Shown piece after piece: positions 17,665 through 27,023 of a DNA stretch of 64,000 nucleotides. Under the pieces are notes generated by a model that worked only from the letters and a program-made list of their open reading frames with translations, did no database searches and was not told the DNA's origin. Every line of letters begins with the position of its first letter. Within the stretch, counting starts at the first letter, position 1. Origin of the DNA: Clostridia bacterium (GTDB taxonomy: Bacteria > Bacillota > Clostridia > Christensenellales > CAG-138); NCBI GenBank assembly GCA_017429985.1, contig JAFRNW010000019.1, positions 54,032 through 118,031 on the forward strand, in the 5' to 3' direction. Position numbers and translations under genes: made by a program.

Positions 17665-18540
17665 ATGGAAAAACAGACAGAATACGACAGAATCGAAAAA
17701 AGAGCCCGAACAAGAAAACGGGTCGGGAACACGGTCACCTATACGCTTCTGACATTCTGGGCGGTCATGGTGCTGTTCCCGTTCTACTGGATGGTGCTGA
17801 GTTCCGTAAAGAGCTACAGTTCGTATAACGGGGAATATGTTCCGAGCTTTTTCACGCTGTCCCCGACGATTCAGAACTATGTCGACGCGTTCACAACTGT
17901 ACCGCTGGCAAGATACTTTACCAACACGCTGATCTTTACGGTCGCGACAACGCTCCTGATGCTCGTTGTGATCGTGCTTTCCGCCTTCGCGTTCGCAAGG
18001 CTGGACTTCAAAGGGAAAAACCTCGTGTTCACGGCGTTCCTCGCCCTGATGATGATCCCGAACGAGCTGGTGATCATCACCAACTTCCAGACGATCACGA
18101 ATCTGGGGATGCGGAACACGTTCTGGGGCCTGATCCTCCCGTCCGTGACGTCGGTCTTTTACATATATCTCCTCAAGGAGAACTTTGAACAGGTTCCGGA
18201 GGAGCTGTACAAAGCCGCAAAAGTGGACGGGACCTCGGATCTGAAATACCTGTTCAAGGTCATGATCCCGATCTGCCAGCCCACGATCGTCACGATCGTG
18301 ATCCTGAAGGTGATCGAATGCTGGAACTCCTACGTGTGGCCGCGCCTCATCACCGACGATGAAGCGTACTTCCTCGTTTCGAACGGCATCCAGGAGATCC
18401 GTGAGAACGGGTTCGGCAGGGAGAACATTCCCGCGATGATGGCGGCGGTCGTGGTCATTTCCGTTCCGCTGATCGTTCTGTTCCTGATCTTTCACAAGAA
18501 GATCATGGCCGGCGTGTCGAGAGGGGGTACGAAAGGATGA
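17665..18540 (+). CDS. Carbohydrate ABC importer permease 2 (MalG/UgpE-like)
   Basis: 291 residues from ATG 17665, chosen because a GAGGAG site sits just upstream and the longer opening would run back into permease 1. Six membrane helices, with the first around YTLLTFWAVMVLFPFYWMV and the EAA loop YKAAKVDGTSDLKYLFKVMI. It pairs with permease 1. The stop overlaps the start of the binding-protein gene (ATGA). Confidence 0.94.
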   Translation: MEKQTEYDRIEKRARTRKRVGNTVTYTLLTFWAVMVLFPFYWMVLSSVKSYSSYNGEYVPSFFTLSPTIQNYVDAFTTVPLARYFTNTLIFTVATTLLMLVVIVLSAFAFARLDFKGKNLVFTAFLALMMIPNELVIITNFQTITNLGMRNTFWGLILPSVTSVFYIYLLKENFEQVPEELYKAAKVDGTSDLKYLFKVMIPICQPTIVTIVILKVIECWNSYVWPRLITDDEAYFLVSNGIQEIRENGFGRENIPAMMAAVVVISVPLIVLFLIFHKKIMAGVSRGGTKG

Positions 18541-20141
18541 GGAGCAGAGTACGGAAGTCCGCCGCCGTGATCCTTGCCCTTGCCGTGCTGTGCGACGTTT
18601 TTGCCGGCTGCCACGGTTCGGTCGGGGCGGACGCATTCGCCATTCCGGAGGAATTCGATACGCAGGGGCAGTATGCCATTACGTTCTGGGCCAAGAATGA
18701 CACGAACCGGACGCAGGTTGCCATCTACAGGAAGGCAATCGCGGATTTTCAGGAGTATTATCCGAACGTTACGGTGAATCTCAGACTGTACACGGATTAC
18801 GGAAAGATCTATAACGACGTGATCAGCAATATCGCCACGGGCACGACCCCGAACGTGTGTATCAGCTATCCGGATCATATCGCGACCTATCTGACCGGCG
18901 TCAATACCGTCGTGCCGCTGGAGGATCTGTTCCGGGACGCCCGGTACGGCCTCGGCGGGAGCGAGGTCCGGTTTGAAGCCCCGCGCACCGAGGAGGTCGT
19001 TCCGGAGTTTCTGAACGAATGCCGGATCGGAGAGCATTTCTACGCGATCCCCTTCATGCGCTCCACCGAAGCGCTGTATATCAACAAGACCTATGTGGAG
19101 AAACTCGGGTATGAGATCCCGGACGTGCCGACCTGGGATTTCGTCTGGGAGGTGGCGGACGCCGCCACGGAGAAGGACGCCGGAGGCGTATACAAGGTGA
19201 ACGGGCAGAAGGTCATGATCCCGTTCATATACAAATCCACGGACAATATGATGATCCAGATGCTGAAGCAGCGCAACGCGGGCTATTCCGATGCGGAAGG
19301 CGGGATCGAGATCTTCAACGACACGACAAAGGAGATCCTGTACACGGTGGGAGAGCACGCGGGGAAAGGCGCGTTCTCCACGTTCAAGATCTCCAGCTAT
19401 CCCGGGAACTTCCTGAACGCCGGGCAGTGCATCTTCGCCATCGATTCGACGGCCGGAGCGACATGGATGGGATCCAACGCGCCGCTGATGGATATCAGCG
19501 CGGACAAGGTCGTCCCGTTCGAGACGGAAGTCAGAATGATCCCGCAGTTCGACCCGGCGCATCCGAAAATGATCTCCCAGGGACCGTCGATCTGCGTGTT
19601 CAACAAGAAGGATCCGCAGGAAGTGCTCGCTGCGTGGCTGTTCGCCCAGTTCCTGCTGACGGACGGCGTGCAGACCGCCTATGCCGAAACGGAAGGGTAT
19701 GTTCCCGTAACGCTCCGGGCGGAACAGTCGGCGGAGTATCAGGATTACCTTTCGAGAGAGGGAGAGGACAACAAAACCTATTACGACGTGAAGATCCGCG
19801 CGTCGAAGCTTCTGATGGAAAATACCGGGAATACGTTTGTTACGCCTGTTTTCAACGGATCGACCTCGCTCAGGGACGCCGCGGGGCAGATGATTGAGAA
19901 CGTTGCCAAATCGGTCAGGCGGAAGGAGAAGATCGACGACGCGTATCTTGAGAAGCTGTTCGACGACGTGACTGCGCTTTACAGGCTCAATCAGCTTTCA
20001 AGCGCAAATACGTCCGGGAGAAAGGATCTCGGACCGCTGCCGAAGACGTCGGTGGCCCTGCTGGCCGCACTCTGTACCGCATGGGTGCTGATCGGCGTCT
20101 ATGTCCTCGTGAACAGGCTGAGGAAAAAGGATAAGAAATGA
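18537..20141 (+). CDS. ABC importer solute-binding lipoprotein with C-terminal membrane helix
   Basis: 534 residues, longer than a usual CUT1 binding protein. An N-terminal signal with lipobox FAGC (Cys 25) predicts lipid anchoring. The core (YAITFWAKNDTNRTQVAIYR, FQEYYPNVTVN, TTPNVCISYPDHIATYL) is the family-1 extracellular binding fold. Unusually, the last 35 residues form a clear membrane helix (SVALLAALCTAWVLIGVYVL) followed by RLRKKDKK, so the protein would be tethered at both ends. It is the last gene of the operon, overlapping permease 2. The sugar is unknown. Confidence 0.88.
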   Translation: MRSRVRKSAAVILALAVLCDVFAGCHGSVGADAFAIPEEFDTQGQYAITFWAKNDTNRTQVAIYRKAIADFQEYYPNVTVNLRLYTDYGKIYNDVISNIATGTTPNVCISYPDHIATYLTGVNTVVPLEDLFRDARYGLGGSEVRFEAPRTEEVVPEFLNECRIGEHFYAIPFMRSTEALYINKTYVEKLGYEIPDVPTWDFVWEVADAATEKDAGGVYKVNGQKVMIPFIYKSTDNMMIQMLKQRNAGYSDAEGGIEIFNDTTKEILYTVGEHAGKGAFSTFKISSYPGNFLNAGQCIFAIDSTAGATWMGSNAPLMDISADKVVPFETEVRMIPQFDPAHPKMISQGPSICVFNKKDPQEVLAAWLFAQFLLTDGVQTAYAETEGYVPVTLRAEQSAEYQDYLSREGEDNKTYYDVKIRASKLLMENTGNTFVTPVFNGSTSLRDAAGQMIENVAKSVRRKEKIDDAYLEKLFDDVTALYRLNQLSSANTSGRKDLGPLPKTSVALLAALCTAWVLIGVYVLVNRLRKKDKK

Positions 20142-20178
20142 ACTGGATCCTGCGGCGAATGAGACCGGGAGGTGTGGA

Positions 20179-20802
20179 ATGATCCGCAACATCGTTTTTG
20201 ACATGGGCAATGTGCTCCTGCGGTTCGACCCGGACCGCTTTATGGACCGTGTCGGCCTGACGGAGCCTTCGGACAGGGAATGGATGGACAGGGAGGTTTT
20301 CCGTTCCGTCGAATGGGCGAAGACCGACCGCGGTTCCCTGACGCCCGATGAAGCGGCGCGGATCATGAAGCCCCGGGTTCCGGAACATCTGCGGCCTTTC
20401 GTGGACAGACTGGTGTGCGGATGGGCGGACGAGATCCTGCCGATGCCCGGCATGGCGGATCTGATCGGCGAACTGAAGGCGGCGGGTTACCGAATCTATC
20501 TGCTCAGCAACGCCGGGACCAACCACGGCGAATACTGGACGAGGATCCCGGGGAGCGATCTGTTCGACGGGCTGGTCGTATCGGCGGAAGTGGGATGCAT
20601 CAAGCCGGAGCGTGAAATTTATGGGATCCTGATCGACCGGTTTTCCCTCGTGCCGGAGGAGTGCGTGTTCGTCGACGATCTTCCTCTGAACGTGGAAGCG
20701 GCGACCCGGTGGGGGATGCGCGGCATCGTATTTCATGAGGACGCTGGGGAGCTGCTGAGAAAACTGAAGGAAATCGGCGTGGACCTCCGCGGACGCGCAT
20801 AG
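20179..20802 (+). CDS. HAD-superfamily phosphatase (YihX-like, HAD-IA)
   Basis: 207 residues from ATG 20179 behind GGGAGG. Motif I is FDMGNVLLRFD, the DxGNV variant seen in YihX-type sugar phosphatases; motif II is LLSNAG, the Lys is in VGCIKPEREIY, and motif IV is CVFVDDLPLNVEAA. Its position 37 bases behind the sugar ABC operon suggests it dephosphorylates a sugar phosphate derived from the imported substrate, but that is inference. Confidence 0.85.
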   Translation: MIRNIVFDMGNVLLRFDPDRFMDRVGLTEPSDREWMDREVFRSVEWAKTDRGSLTPDEAARIMKPRVPEHLRPFVDRLVCGWADEILPMPGMADLIGELKAAGYRIYLLSNAGTNHGEYWTRIPGSDLFDGLVVSAEVGCIKPEREIYGILIDRFSLVPEECVFVDDLPLNVEAATRWGMRGIVFHEDAGELLRKLKEIGVDLRGRA

Positions 20803-20855
20803 GCGCTTTTCATCGTCCAAAATGCGAATTTATGCGGAATTTCATGTGACAATTG

Positions 20856-20883
20856 TTGATTTGTCGAATCTTTTCAGTATAAT
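20856..20883 (+). promoter_or_regulatory. Promoter of the lipoprotein gene at 20927
   Basis: TTGATT and TATAAT with a 16-base spacer, 43 bases before the start codon. Confidence 0.65.
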
Positions 20884-20926
20884 GAAACTGTTCGATGAAC
20901 GATAAAATGAAGGAAGGAATCAGAAA

Positions 20927-21703
20927 ATGAAAAAGATAGTTGCATGCATGCTCGTATTATTGATGGCTCTTGCGGCAGTCGGCTGCGCCAAGAAGACCGA
21001 GGCGCCGGCAGCGGAAAAGGATATTTTCGCGAAATCCGAGGGCGTCATGTCCTATGCGGATTATGTCGCTGCGGAAGACGGAGCTGACATTGTGATTGAA
21101 GCATTTGTGCAGGCGATCGCCTACAATGCAACCTATGGCAATGCTTCTCTGTTCCTCGCAGATAAAGACGGCGCATATTATGTGTACAGAATGCCCTGCA
21201 CGGACGCGGATGCTGCAAAGCTGACCGTTGGATCCAAGATCAAAGTGACCGGCCAGAGAGGATCCTGGTCCGGCGAGCTGGAAGTCGCGGAGGGGACGGC
21301 CACCTATGAGCTTCTGGAAGGAAACTATGTCGCGCCGGCGGTTGACGTCACCGACGATATGGACGCAGAGGACGTACTGGTCCAGAAAATGAATCAGCGT
21401 ATCGCCATCAAGGGAGCGGAAGTCGTTGCCTCCCCGATCGAGGGCGATGCGACGGAATATGTGTTCTGGTACGGCTGGGAGAATACGGCACAGCCCGGCG
21501 AGAACGCAGACCTGTATTTCAATGTCGCTGTGAACGGCGTCAACTACAATCTCTGCGTTGAGTCCGACGAGTGCGGCCAGGATACGGACGTCTACAAAGC
21601 GGTCGAAGGCCTGAAGATCGGCGACAAGGTGGATCTGGAAGGATTCCTGTACTGGTACAACGGCGCGAACCCGCACATTACCTCCGTTGTGAAAGCCGGC
21701 TGA
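20927..21703 (+). CDS. Lipoprotein with two OB-fold-like repeats, function unknown
   Basis: 258 residues. Signal peptide with lipobox AVGC (Cys 20). The mature part looks like two similar beta-barrel units: one around VIEAFVQAIAYNATYGNASL ... GSKIKVTGQRG, the other ending GDKVDLEGFLYWYNGANPHI, both shaped like the OB-fold modules found in secreted Firmicutes proteins. No enzyme motif. It has its own promoter and terminator, so it is monocistronic and on the outer face of the membrane. Confidence 0.75.
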   Translation: MKKIVACMLVLLMALAAVGCAKKTEAPAAEKDIFAKSEGVMSYADYVAAEDGADIVIEAFVQAIAYNATYGNASLFLADKDGAYYVYRMPCTDADAAKLTVGSKIKVTGQRGSWSGELEVAEGTATYELLEGNYVAPAVDVTDDMDAEDVLVQKMNQRIAIKGAEVVASPIEGDATEYVFWYGWENTAQPGENADLYFNVAVNGVNYNLCVESDECGQDTDVYKAVEGLKIGDKVDLEGFLYWYNGANPHITSVVKAG

Positions 21704-21728
21704 CCTGCCTGACAGAATCGGATAACAC

Positions 21729-21756
21729 AAGGCTGCCCGAACGGGGCAGCCTTTTT
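21729..21756 (+). terminator. Intrinsic terminator
   Basis: GGCTGCCC / GGGGCAGCC stem with a tight loop followed by TTTTT, 26 bases after the lipoprotein stop. Confidence 0.9.
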
Positions 21757-21816
21757 CATTTGTCTGTTTTGCAAACCGGAACAGGATCGGAAGACATTTG
21801 GTTGCTGCTTGCGGGA

Positions 21817-22989
21817 TCATTTCAGCTTTCCGGGTCTGCCGCAGAAGACGATGTCCATGCCGGCATGATCGGATGACCCGTCCCATTCCCTGACGCAGAC
21901 GCGGCCGACCTTGCTGCTTGCCTCCACGATATACTTGGTCCCGTCCACTTCACCGAGATAGACGGCGGCATGGTGGATGCCCATATACCGCTTGCAGTGC
22001 GGCGCCGTGCTGCAGGTGCAGACGATGCCGGGCTTGTATGCAAAGAACATGAAGTCCCCGGGTTTCAGATCGGTATACTTGACCTCGTGCTTTTTCAGCG
22101 TTTCCGCCTGCCAGTCCGAACGCCTCGGGAGCGTGATCCTGTTGTCCAGGCCCGCATAGAACAGAAGCATGCTGCAGTCGATGTTGCCTTCCCTTGTACC
22201 GTAGTACCGTCCGGTATATCGGAGAGCGGACAGAACGATGGCTTCGCCGGTATGGTGGGTCTCATCGAGAGAGTCGATGTACGCCTGCACGTCGTCCGCG
22301 TTTTCGCGCGTGAGCTTCGTCCCGCTGTAGAGGCAGTTCTTGATGTTGATCGTCTTGTTCGGCTGCGGACGGTCGGAAGTGACGCGGATCTTGCAGACGG
22401 CCCTGTTTCCCGTCCCGTCGTTCGCTTTTGCCGTGATGGTGGCGGTCCCTTTTTTGAGCCCGACCACGACGCCGTACTCGTCGATCAGCGCAATGGACTT
22501 ATCCGAGCTCTTCCACGTCGTCGTGCTGCACTCGTTGTCGTCCGAATAGCAGTATGAGATCAGCTGGCAGACGCCGCCGCCGTAAATGTCCGTTTCGGAA
22601 AGATTGAGATAGAAAGCGGGTTTCGGCGTTGCGTCCGGATCCGGGGTATCCTTCGGGGATTCCGTCTTTTTTGCCCGGGGCGTTTTTGTCGGCTTGGGCG
22701 AAGGGGTCGGTTCCTCGGTCGGCTCCGGCGTAGGCGTCGGTTCCGGCGTCGGCGTCGGGGAAGGCGTCGGAGTGGGGGTGCACGGTACGGGAGACGCCGC
22801 GCGGACGACGGAGAGATCCACAAGAACCGGTTCGGGCGACGGAGACGCGGTCGGTTCCGGAGGGTCGGCCACGACCGCCTCGTGAGAGGCGCAGGCAGCG
22901 AGGGAGAGCGCAAGGCAGACCGAAATAACGACCGTTTCCGCCGCCCGCTTCACTCGCAGTATTCCGTTTGCCAGGTTATTCGTATCCAT
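21817..22989 (-). CDS. NlpC/P60-like surface lipoprotein with Pro/Thr linker and Ig-like domain
   Basis: 390 residues. Signal with lipobox LAAC (Cys 33), then about 70 residues of Pro/Thr/Glu repeats, a bacterial Ig-like (Big_2) domain (LSETDIYGGGVCQLISY ... GLKKGTATITAKA), and a C-terminal NlpC/P60-type cysteine peptidase: catalytic Cys in GNIDCSMLL near 270 and His in GIHHAAVYLGEV near 337, preceded by LKPGDFMFF, the usual spacing. Probably a peptidoglycan hydrolase (endopeptidase) held on the cell surface. The CTCSTAPHC insert between the two catalytic motifs is unusual and could be a metal or disulfide loop. Confidence 0.82.
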   Translation of the reverse strand: MDTNNLANGILRVKRAAETVVISVCLALSLAACASHEAVVADPPEPTASPSPEPVLVDLSVVRAASPVPCTPTPTPSPTPTPEPTPTPEPTEEPTPSPKPTKTPRAKKTESPKDTPDPDATPKPAFYLNLSETDIYGGGVCQLISYCYSDDNECSTTTWKSSDKSIALIDEYGVVVGLKKGTATITAKANDGTGNRAVCKIRVTSDRPQPNKTINIKNCLYSGTKLTRENADDVQAYIDSLDETHHTGEAIVLSALRYTGRYYGTREGNIDCSMLLFYAGLDNRITLPRRSDWQAETLKKHEVKYTDLKPGDFMFFAYKPGIVCTCSTAPHCKRYMGIHHAAVYLGEVDGTKYIVEASSKVGRVCVREWDGSSDHAGMDIVFCGRPGKLK

Positions 22990-23211
22990 CGTGAACCGCC
23001 CGCTGATATTTCAGCATAAACGTACCATGCGGAGGAGGAATCATCCATGCGCGAAGGGAACAGTTTTCTATTTTTTAACATTATGTCCATCCCGGGATGA
23101 GGCGCCGGAAGGGGCTGAAAATGTCACAATTCACACAATTACATTTGTATTTGTTTTAACAATTTTCAGGTATGATATGATATGGAATAAGCGAAATCAG
23201 GAGCGATCACT

Positions 23212-23628
23212 ATGAAGCGTTTTTTTCAGAATATCGGTTACAGATTCAGTCAGTGGATGCAGGGCAGATACGGAACGGACGAGCTGTCCCGGTTTATGAC
23301 GATCGCCGGCACGGTGCTGCTGGTTCTTTCCTTCTTCCGGAAGCTGTCGTTTCTGTGGTTTCCGGCAATGGCGATCCTGATCCTGTCCCTGTTCCGCGTC
23401 TACTCGAAGAACATGGACAAGCGGCTTGCCGAACGGAACTGGTATCTCGGGATCCGCTCCAAGGCCGCGTCGTATATCATGCTCTTCAAGAAGAAATGGA
23501 AGGACCGGAAAACGCACGTTTATTTCAAATGCCCGGGCTGCGGGAAGATCCTGCGCGTTCCGAGAGGGAAGGGGACGCTGAAAGTCAGATGCCCGCAGTG
23601 CGGACGGGAAATCATTAAAAAGACCTAA
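23212..23628 (+). CDS. Small membrane protein with C-terminal zinc ribbon
   Basis: 138 residues. Two membrane helices at about 27-62 (FMTIAGTVLLVLSFF and FLWFPAMAILILSLF), then a basic cytoplasmic segment ending in a zinc ribbon (CPGCGK ... CPQCGR). It starts an apparent operon with the J-domain gene (33 bases) and dnaK (21 bases). Function unknown; the context suggests a membrane adaptor for the chaperone pair. Confidence 0.78.
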   Translation: MKRFFQNIGYRFSQWMQGRYGTDELSRFMTIAGTVLLVLSFFRKLSFLWFPAMAILILSLFRVYSKNMDKRLAERNWYLGIRSKAASYIMLFKKKWKDRKTHVYFKCPGCGKILRVPRGKGTLKVRCPQCGREIIKKT

Positions 23629-23661
23629 TCACGGAACGGACCGCTGTTTCAGGGGGAATAA

Positions 23662-24522
23662 ATGGTTCAGGACCCGTACAGAGTTCTGGGCGTGCCGAGA
23701 GGCGCGACGCAGGACGAGATCAAAAAAGCATACAGGAAAAAGGCAAAGGAATGTCATCCGGATTTTCACCCGGACGATCCGAAAGCCAGTGAAAAAATGA
23801 ACGAGGTGAATGAAGCGTACGATATGCTCATGAACCCCGATAAGTATGCTTCCCGCCAGAGACAGGAGCAGAGCCGTCAGCAGTATTCCAACCAGTACGG
23901 ATCCTATTCCCAGTACGGAAACGGATCGTCCTCGGGCCAGTACGGTTCCTACAACCCCTACGGCAACAGGTCGTCCCAGTACGGAGGAGGCTCCTATTAC
24001 GGAGGACAGTACCGGAACAACGGCGGATACAGGGGAACCGGCGGATGGTACAGTGATTTCGGAGGATTCGATTTCAATGATTTCTTCGGCGGTGCTTACG
24101 CCAACAGCGGTTCCGTCAACACGAATCCGACCCAGCAGGCCGGGGACACGCTAGAGATCCGCAATGCGGTTTCCGCCATCAATACCGGACGGTACCGGGA
24201 CGCGGTGAACATTCTGTCCCAGATCAGAAGCACGGGCAGAAACGCCAGATGGTATTATCTCTGCGGCGTCGCCTTCTACGGAGCCGGCAACAGGTACCAG
24301 GCCATCGAGTGCATGCTCCGCGCGGTGCAGATGGATCCGAACAACCGCACTTATCATATTCTTCTGAACAAATACCGGCAGGAAGACCAGACTTCCTATA
24401 CGAGAGGCGAATACACGGCGGCCCCCGGGTGCTCGGGAACGATCCTCTGGAGACTGTTCATAGGCTTCCTGATCCTGCAGCTGATCTCGAATCTGTTCAT
24501 GTGCGGCATTCCGCGGTTCTGA
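23662..24522 (+). CDS. Membrane-anchored J-domain co-chaperone
   Basis: 286 residues. Residues 5-65 are a J domain with the essential HPD at 32-34 (CHPDFHPDD). A Gln/Ser/Tyr/Gly-rich low-complexity region follows (about 70-145; repeated QYGSY-like words), then a TPR-like helical part (INTGRYRDAVNILSQI, GAGNRYQAIECMLRAV) and a final membrane helix (LWRLFIGFLILQLISNLFM). It lacks the DnaJ zinc finger and substrate domains, so it is a class III J protein. It sits 21 bases ahead of a dnaK gene and should stimulate that DnaK at the membrane. Confidence 0.88.
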   Translation: MVQDPYRVLGVPRGATQDEIKKAYRKKAKECHPDFHPDDPKASEKMNEVNEAYDMLMNPDKYASRQRQEQSRQQYSNQYGSYSQYGNGSSSGQYGSYNPYGNRSSQYGGGSYYGGQYRNNGGYRGTGGWYSDFGGFDFNDFFGGAYANSGSVNTNPTQQAGDTLEIRNAVSAINTGRYRDAVNILSQIRSTGRNARWYYLCGVAFYGAGNRYQAIECMLRAVQMDPNNRTYHILLNKYRQEDQTSYTRGEYTAAPGCSGTILWRLFIGFLILQLISNLFMCGIPRF

Positions 24523-24543
24523 AGCCAGAAAGGGTAGAGTGTC

Positions 24544-26367
24544 ATGAGTAAGGCAATCGGTATCGACCTTGGTACGACAAACAGCTGCGTTGCAGTGATC
24601 GAAGGCGGGCATATCGTCATCATCCCGAACGACAAGGGAAGCAGAACGACGCCGAGCGTCGTGGCGTTCACGAAAAGCGGGGAGCGTCTGGTCGGAGAAG
24701 CGGCGGTCAGGCAGGCTGCCGTGAACAGCGAGAGGACGGTCAGTTCCATCAAACGGCAGATGGGAACCAAATGGAACATCCGGGTGGACGGCAGGACCTT
24801 TTCCCCGCAGGAGATCAGCGCGATGATCCTGCGGAAGCTTCGGGAGGACGCGGAGGCCTATCTGGGGGAACCTGTCAAGGACGCCGTGATCACGGTTCCC
24901 GCGTATTTTAACGATATCCAGCGCCAGGCAACGAAAGACGCGGGCAGGATCGCGGGACTGAATGTCCTGAGGATCATCAACGAACCGACCAGCGCCGCGC
25001 TTGCGTACGGTCTCAACAACGAGTCATCTCAGAAGATTATGGTATATGACCTCGGCGGAGGAACATTCGACGTTTCGATCATCGAGATAGGGGACGGCGT
25101 CATCGAAGTCCTCGCGACGAACGGCGACAATCATCTCGGCGGAGACGATTTTGACGAAAAGATCGTGCAATATCTTGCCCAGGAGTTTAAGAACCGCTAC
25201 CGGTACGACATCACCGGGGACAGGACCGCGATGCAGCGGATCCGTGAAGCGGCCGAGCAGGCGAAGAAAGAGCTTTCGACTTCCGAAACGGCGCAGATCA
25301 ATCTGCCGTATCTTACACAGATCAAGGGAAACGTCACACACTTCGAATACACGCTGACGCGCGCGAAATTCAACGAACTGACCGCTTCTCTGGTCGAGAG
25401 GACGGAAGGACCCGTGAGAAACGCCCTGAACGACGCGGGGATCGCGGCATCGGAACTCAGCAAGGTGCTGCTGGTCGGCGGATCCACGAGGATACCCGCG
25501 GTTCAGGAAAAAGTGCGCCGGCTGACGGGGATCATTCCCTCCAAGAATATCAATCCGGATGAATGCGTCGCGCAGGGAGCGGCGATCCAGGCGGATACGC
25601 TTGCCGGCCACGCGCTGCAGACGGTATCCGGGAACGGCGGCGGGGGGATCCTCCTTCTGGACGTTACGCCGCTCAGCCTTTCCATCGAGACGGTCGGCGG
25701 GGTCGCGACCCGGCTGGTGGAGCGGAATTCAACGCTTCCGATCCATTATTCCCAGGTTTTCTCCACGGCGGCTTCCTTCCAGAGGAGCGTGGAGATCCAT
25801 GTTCTGCAGGGAGAGCGTCCGATGGCGCGCGACAACAAGACGATTGGGAAGTTCCAGCTGAACGGGATCAAACTCGCGCCCGCGGGCGTTCCGCAGATTG
25901 AAGTCACGTTTGATATTGACGCGAACGGGATCCTGAAGGTTTCCGCGCGGGACCTGGATACCGGAAGGGAGCAGTCCATCACCATTACCGCGAACGACAG
26001 GATGTCCGACGCGGAAATCAACAACGCCATCCGCGACGCGGAGCAGTACGCGTCGCAGGACAAGGTGAGGCGCGACGCGATCACCGTGCACAGCGAGGCG
26101 AACATCCAGGCGAACCGGACAGAATATGCGCTCCGTAAGGTACGCAGGCAGATTTCAAAGGAAGAGAAGCGGGAGATCAAGGCGTCCGTTGCCGCGCTCC
26201 GGAAACTGCTGGTGAAAACTGCGCCGGAGAATTATTCCGCGGCGCAGATCTCGGATATCCGGTCGGCGATGAAACAGCTGGAGAACGTGTCGTTCAATAT
26301 GATGCGTATGGCGGAAAACGCGCCGGAACCCGGCCCGGACGATGACGGGCAGGATGACGACGACTGA
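24544..26367 (+). CDS. dnaK: DnaK (Hsp70) chaperone
   Basis: 607 residues. [18 protein letters not shown], the [20 protein letters not shown] signature, the [11 protein letters not shown] phosphate loop and the [16 protein letters not shown] motif are intact. The substrate-binding domain ([20 protein letters not shown]) and lid are present and the tail is acidic (DDDGQDDDD). There is no grpE, hrcA or canonical dnaJ beside it and no CIRCE-like repeat was seen upstream, so this may be a second, specialised Hsp70 working with the class III J protein. A main dnaK elsewhere in the genome cannot be excluded. Confidence 0.95.
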   Translation: MSKAIGIDLGTTNSCVAVIEGGHIVIIPNDKGSRTTPSVVAFTKSGERLVGEAAVRQAAVNSERTVSSIKRQMGTKWNIRVDGRTFSPQEISAMILRKLREDAEAYLGEPVKDAVITVPAYFNDIQRQATKDAGRIAGLNVLRIINEPTSAALAYGLNNESSQKIMVYDLGGGTFDVSIIEIGDGVIEVLATNGDNHLGGDDFDEKIVQYLAQEFKNRYRYDITGDRTAMQRIREAAEQAKKELSTSETAQINLPYLTQIKGNVTHFEYTLTRAKFNELTASLVERTEGPVRNALNDAGIAASELSKVLLVGGSTRIPAVQEKVRRLTGIIPSKNINPDECVAQGAAIQADTLAGHALQTVSGNGGGGILLLDVTPLSLSIETVGGVATRLVERNSTLPIHYSQVFSTAASFQRSVEIHVLQGERPMARDNKTIGKFQLNGIKLAPAGVPQIEVTFDIDANGILKVSARDLDTGREQSITITANDRMSDAEINNAIRDAEQYASQDKVRRDAITVHSEANIQANRTEYALRKVRRQISKEEKREIKASVAALRKLLVKTAPENYSAAQISDIRSAMKQLENVSFNMMRMAENAPEPGPDDDGQDDDD

Positions 26368-26372
26368 TCCCG

Positions 26373-27023
26373 TCAGTCCCCAAGGAGAGACGGTATGACC
26401 GTCAGGAGTTCCGCAAAGCTGCGGACGGAACCATCGGAATGCGCCGCATTCCCGAATCCGTACGCGGCATGAATGAAGGGAACGCCGGCTTCCGCTGCAG
26501 CGTCCGCGTCCGTCTGGGCGTCTCCCACGAAAATGCATTTTCCGGCATGGCAGCGCTCCATGACCAGAAGGATGTTGCTTCCCTTTGAAAGGCCGGTGTT
26601 TCCCGAGCACTCCCGGTCAGCAAACAGTTCCGGGAATCCGCAGGTATCCAGAAAGACCTCGATATAGTTCTTCTGGCAGTTGCTCACGATACCGAAACGC
26701 AGGTCATACAGACGCTGAAGTTCCAATAAGGTTTCACGTACACCCGGGAAAGGCTTCCCGGGTGTTTTTCTCAGATAATCCAGTTCAAAATCCGAACAGA
26801 CCGGAAGGACCGTGCGCCGCGTTTCCTCCGGCTCTTCCGGAAACAGATTCCGAAGGATCTCATCCAGCGGCTTGCCGAGATTGCTGCAGAGCTGCGCAAC
26901 GGTGATCGGATGGAGCCCAAGCTTTTCAAAGCAGAGGTTCCACGCGTCCACGATCTCCCTGCTCGCGTCCCACAGCGTTCCGTCCAGATCAAAGAGGATC
27001 ATGTTCTTCAAGGCTTTGCCCAT
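26373..27023 (-). CDS. HAD-family hydrolase, phosphoglycolate-phosphatase-like
   Basis: 216 residues from ATG 27023, overlapping the end of glpK by 16 bases; a later ATG at 27002 (reading [11 protein letters not shown] directly) is an alternative. Motif I DLDGTLWD, motif II VSNCQKN, the Lys in GLSKGSN and motif [16 protein letters not shown] fit the HAD-IA Gph group. The overlap with glpK suggests co-expression and perhaps a glycerol-phosphate substrate, but sequence alone does not show this. It converges with dnaK, six bases away. Confidence 0.87.
   Translation of the reverse strand: MGKALKNMILFDLDGTLWDASREIVDAWNLCFEKLGLHPITVAQLCSNLGKPLDEILRNLFPEEPEETRRTVLPVCSDFELDYLRKTPGKPFPGVRETLLELQRLYDLRFGIVSNCQKNYIEVFLDTCGFPELFADRECSGNTGLSKGSNILLVMERCHAGKCIFVGDAQTDADAAAEAGVPFIHAAYGFGNAAHSDGSVRSFAELLTVIPSLLGD

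Noticed and set aside
22694..22885. Plus-strand Gly/Val/Ser repeat frame
   Set aside because: Antisense of the Pro/Thr linker of the NlpC/P60 lipoprotein.
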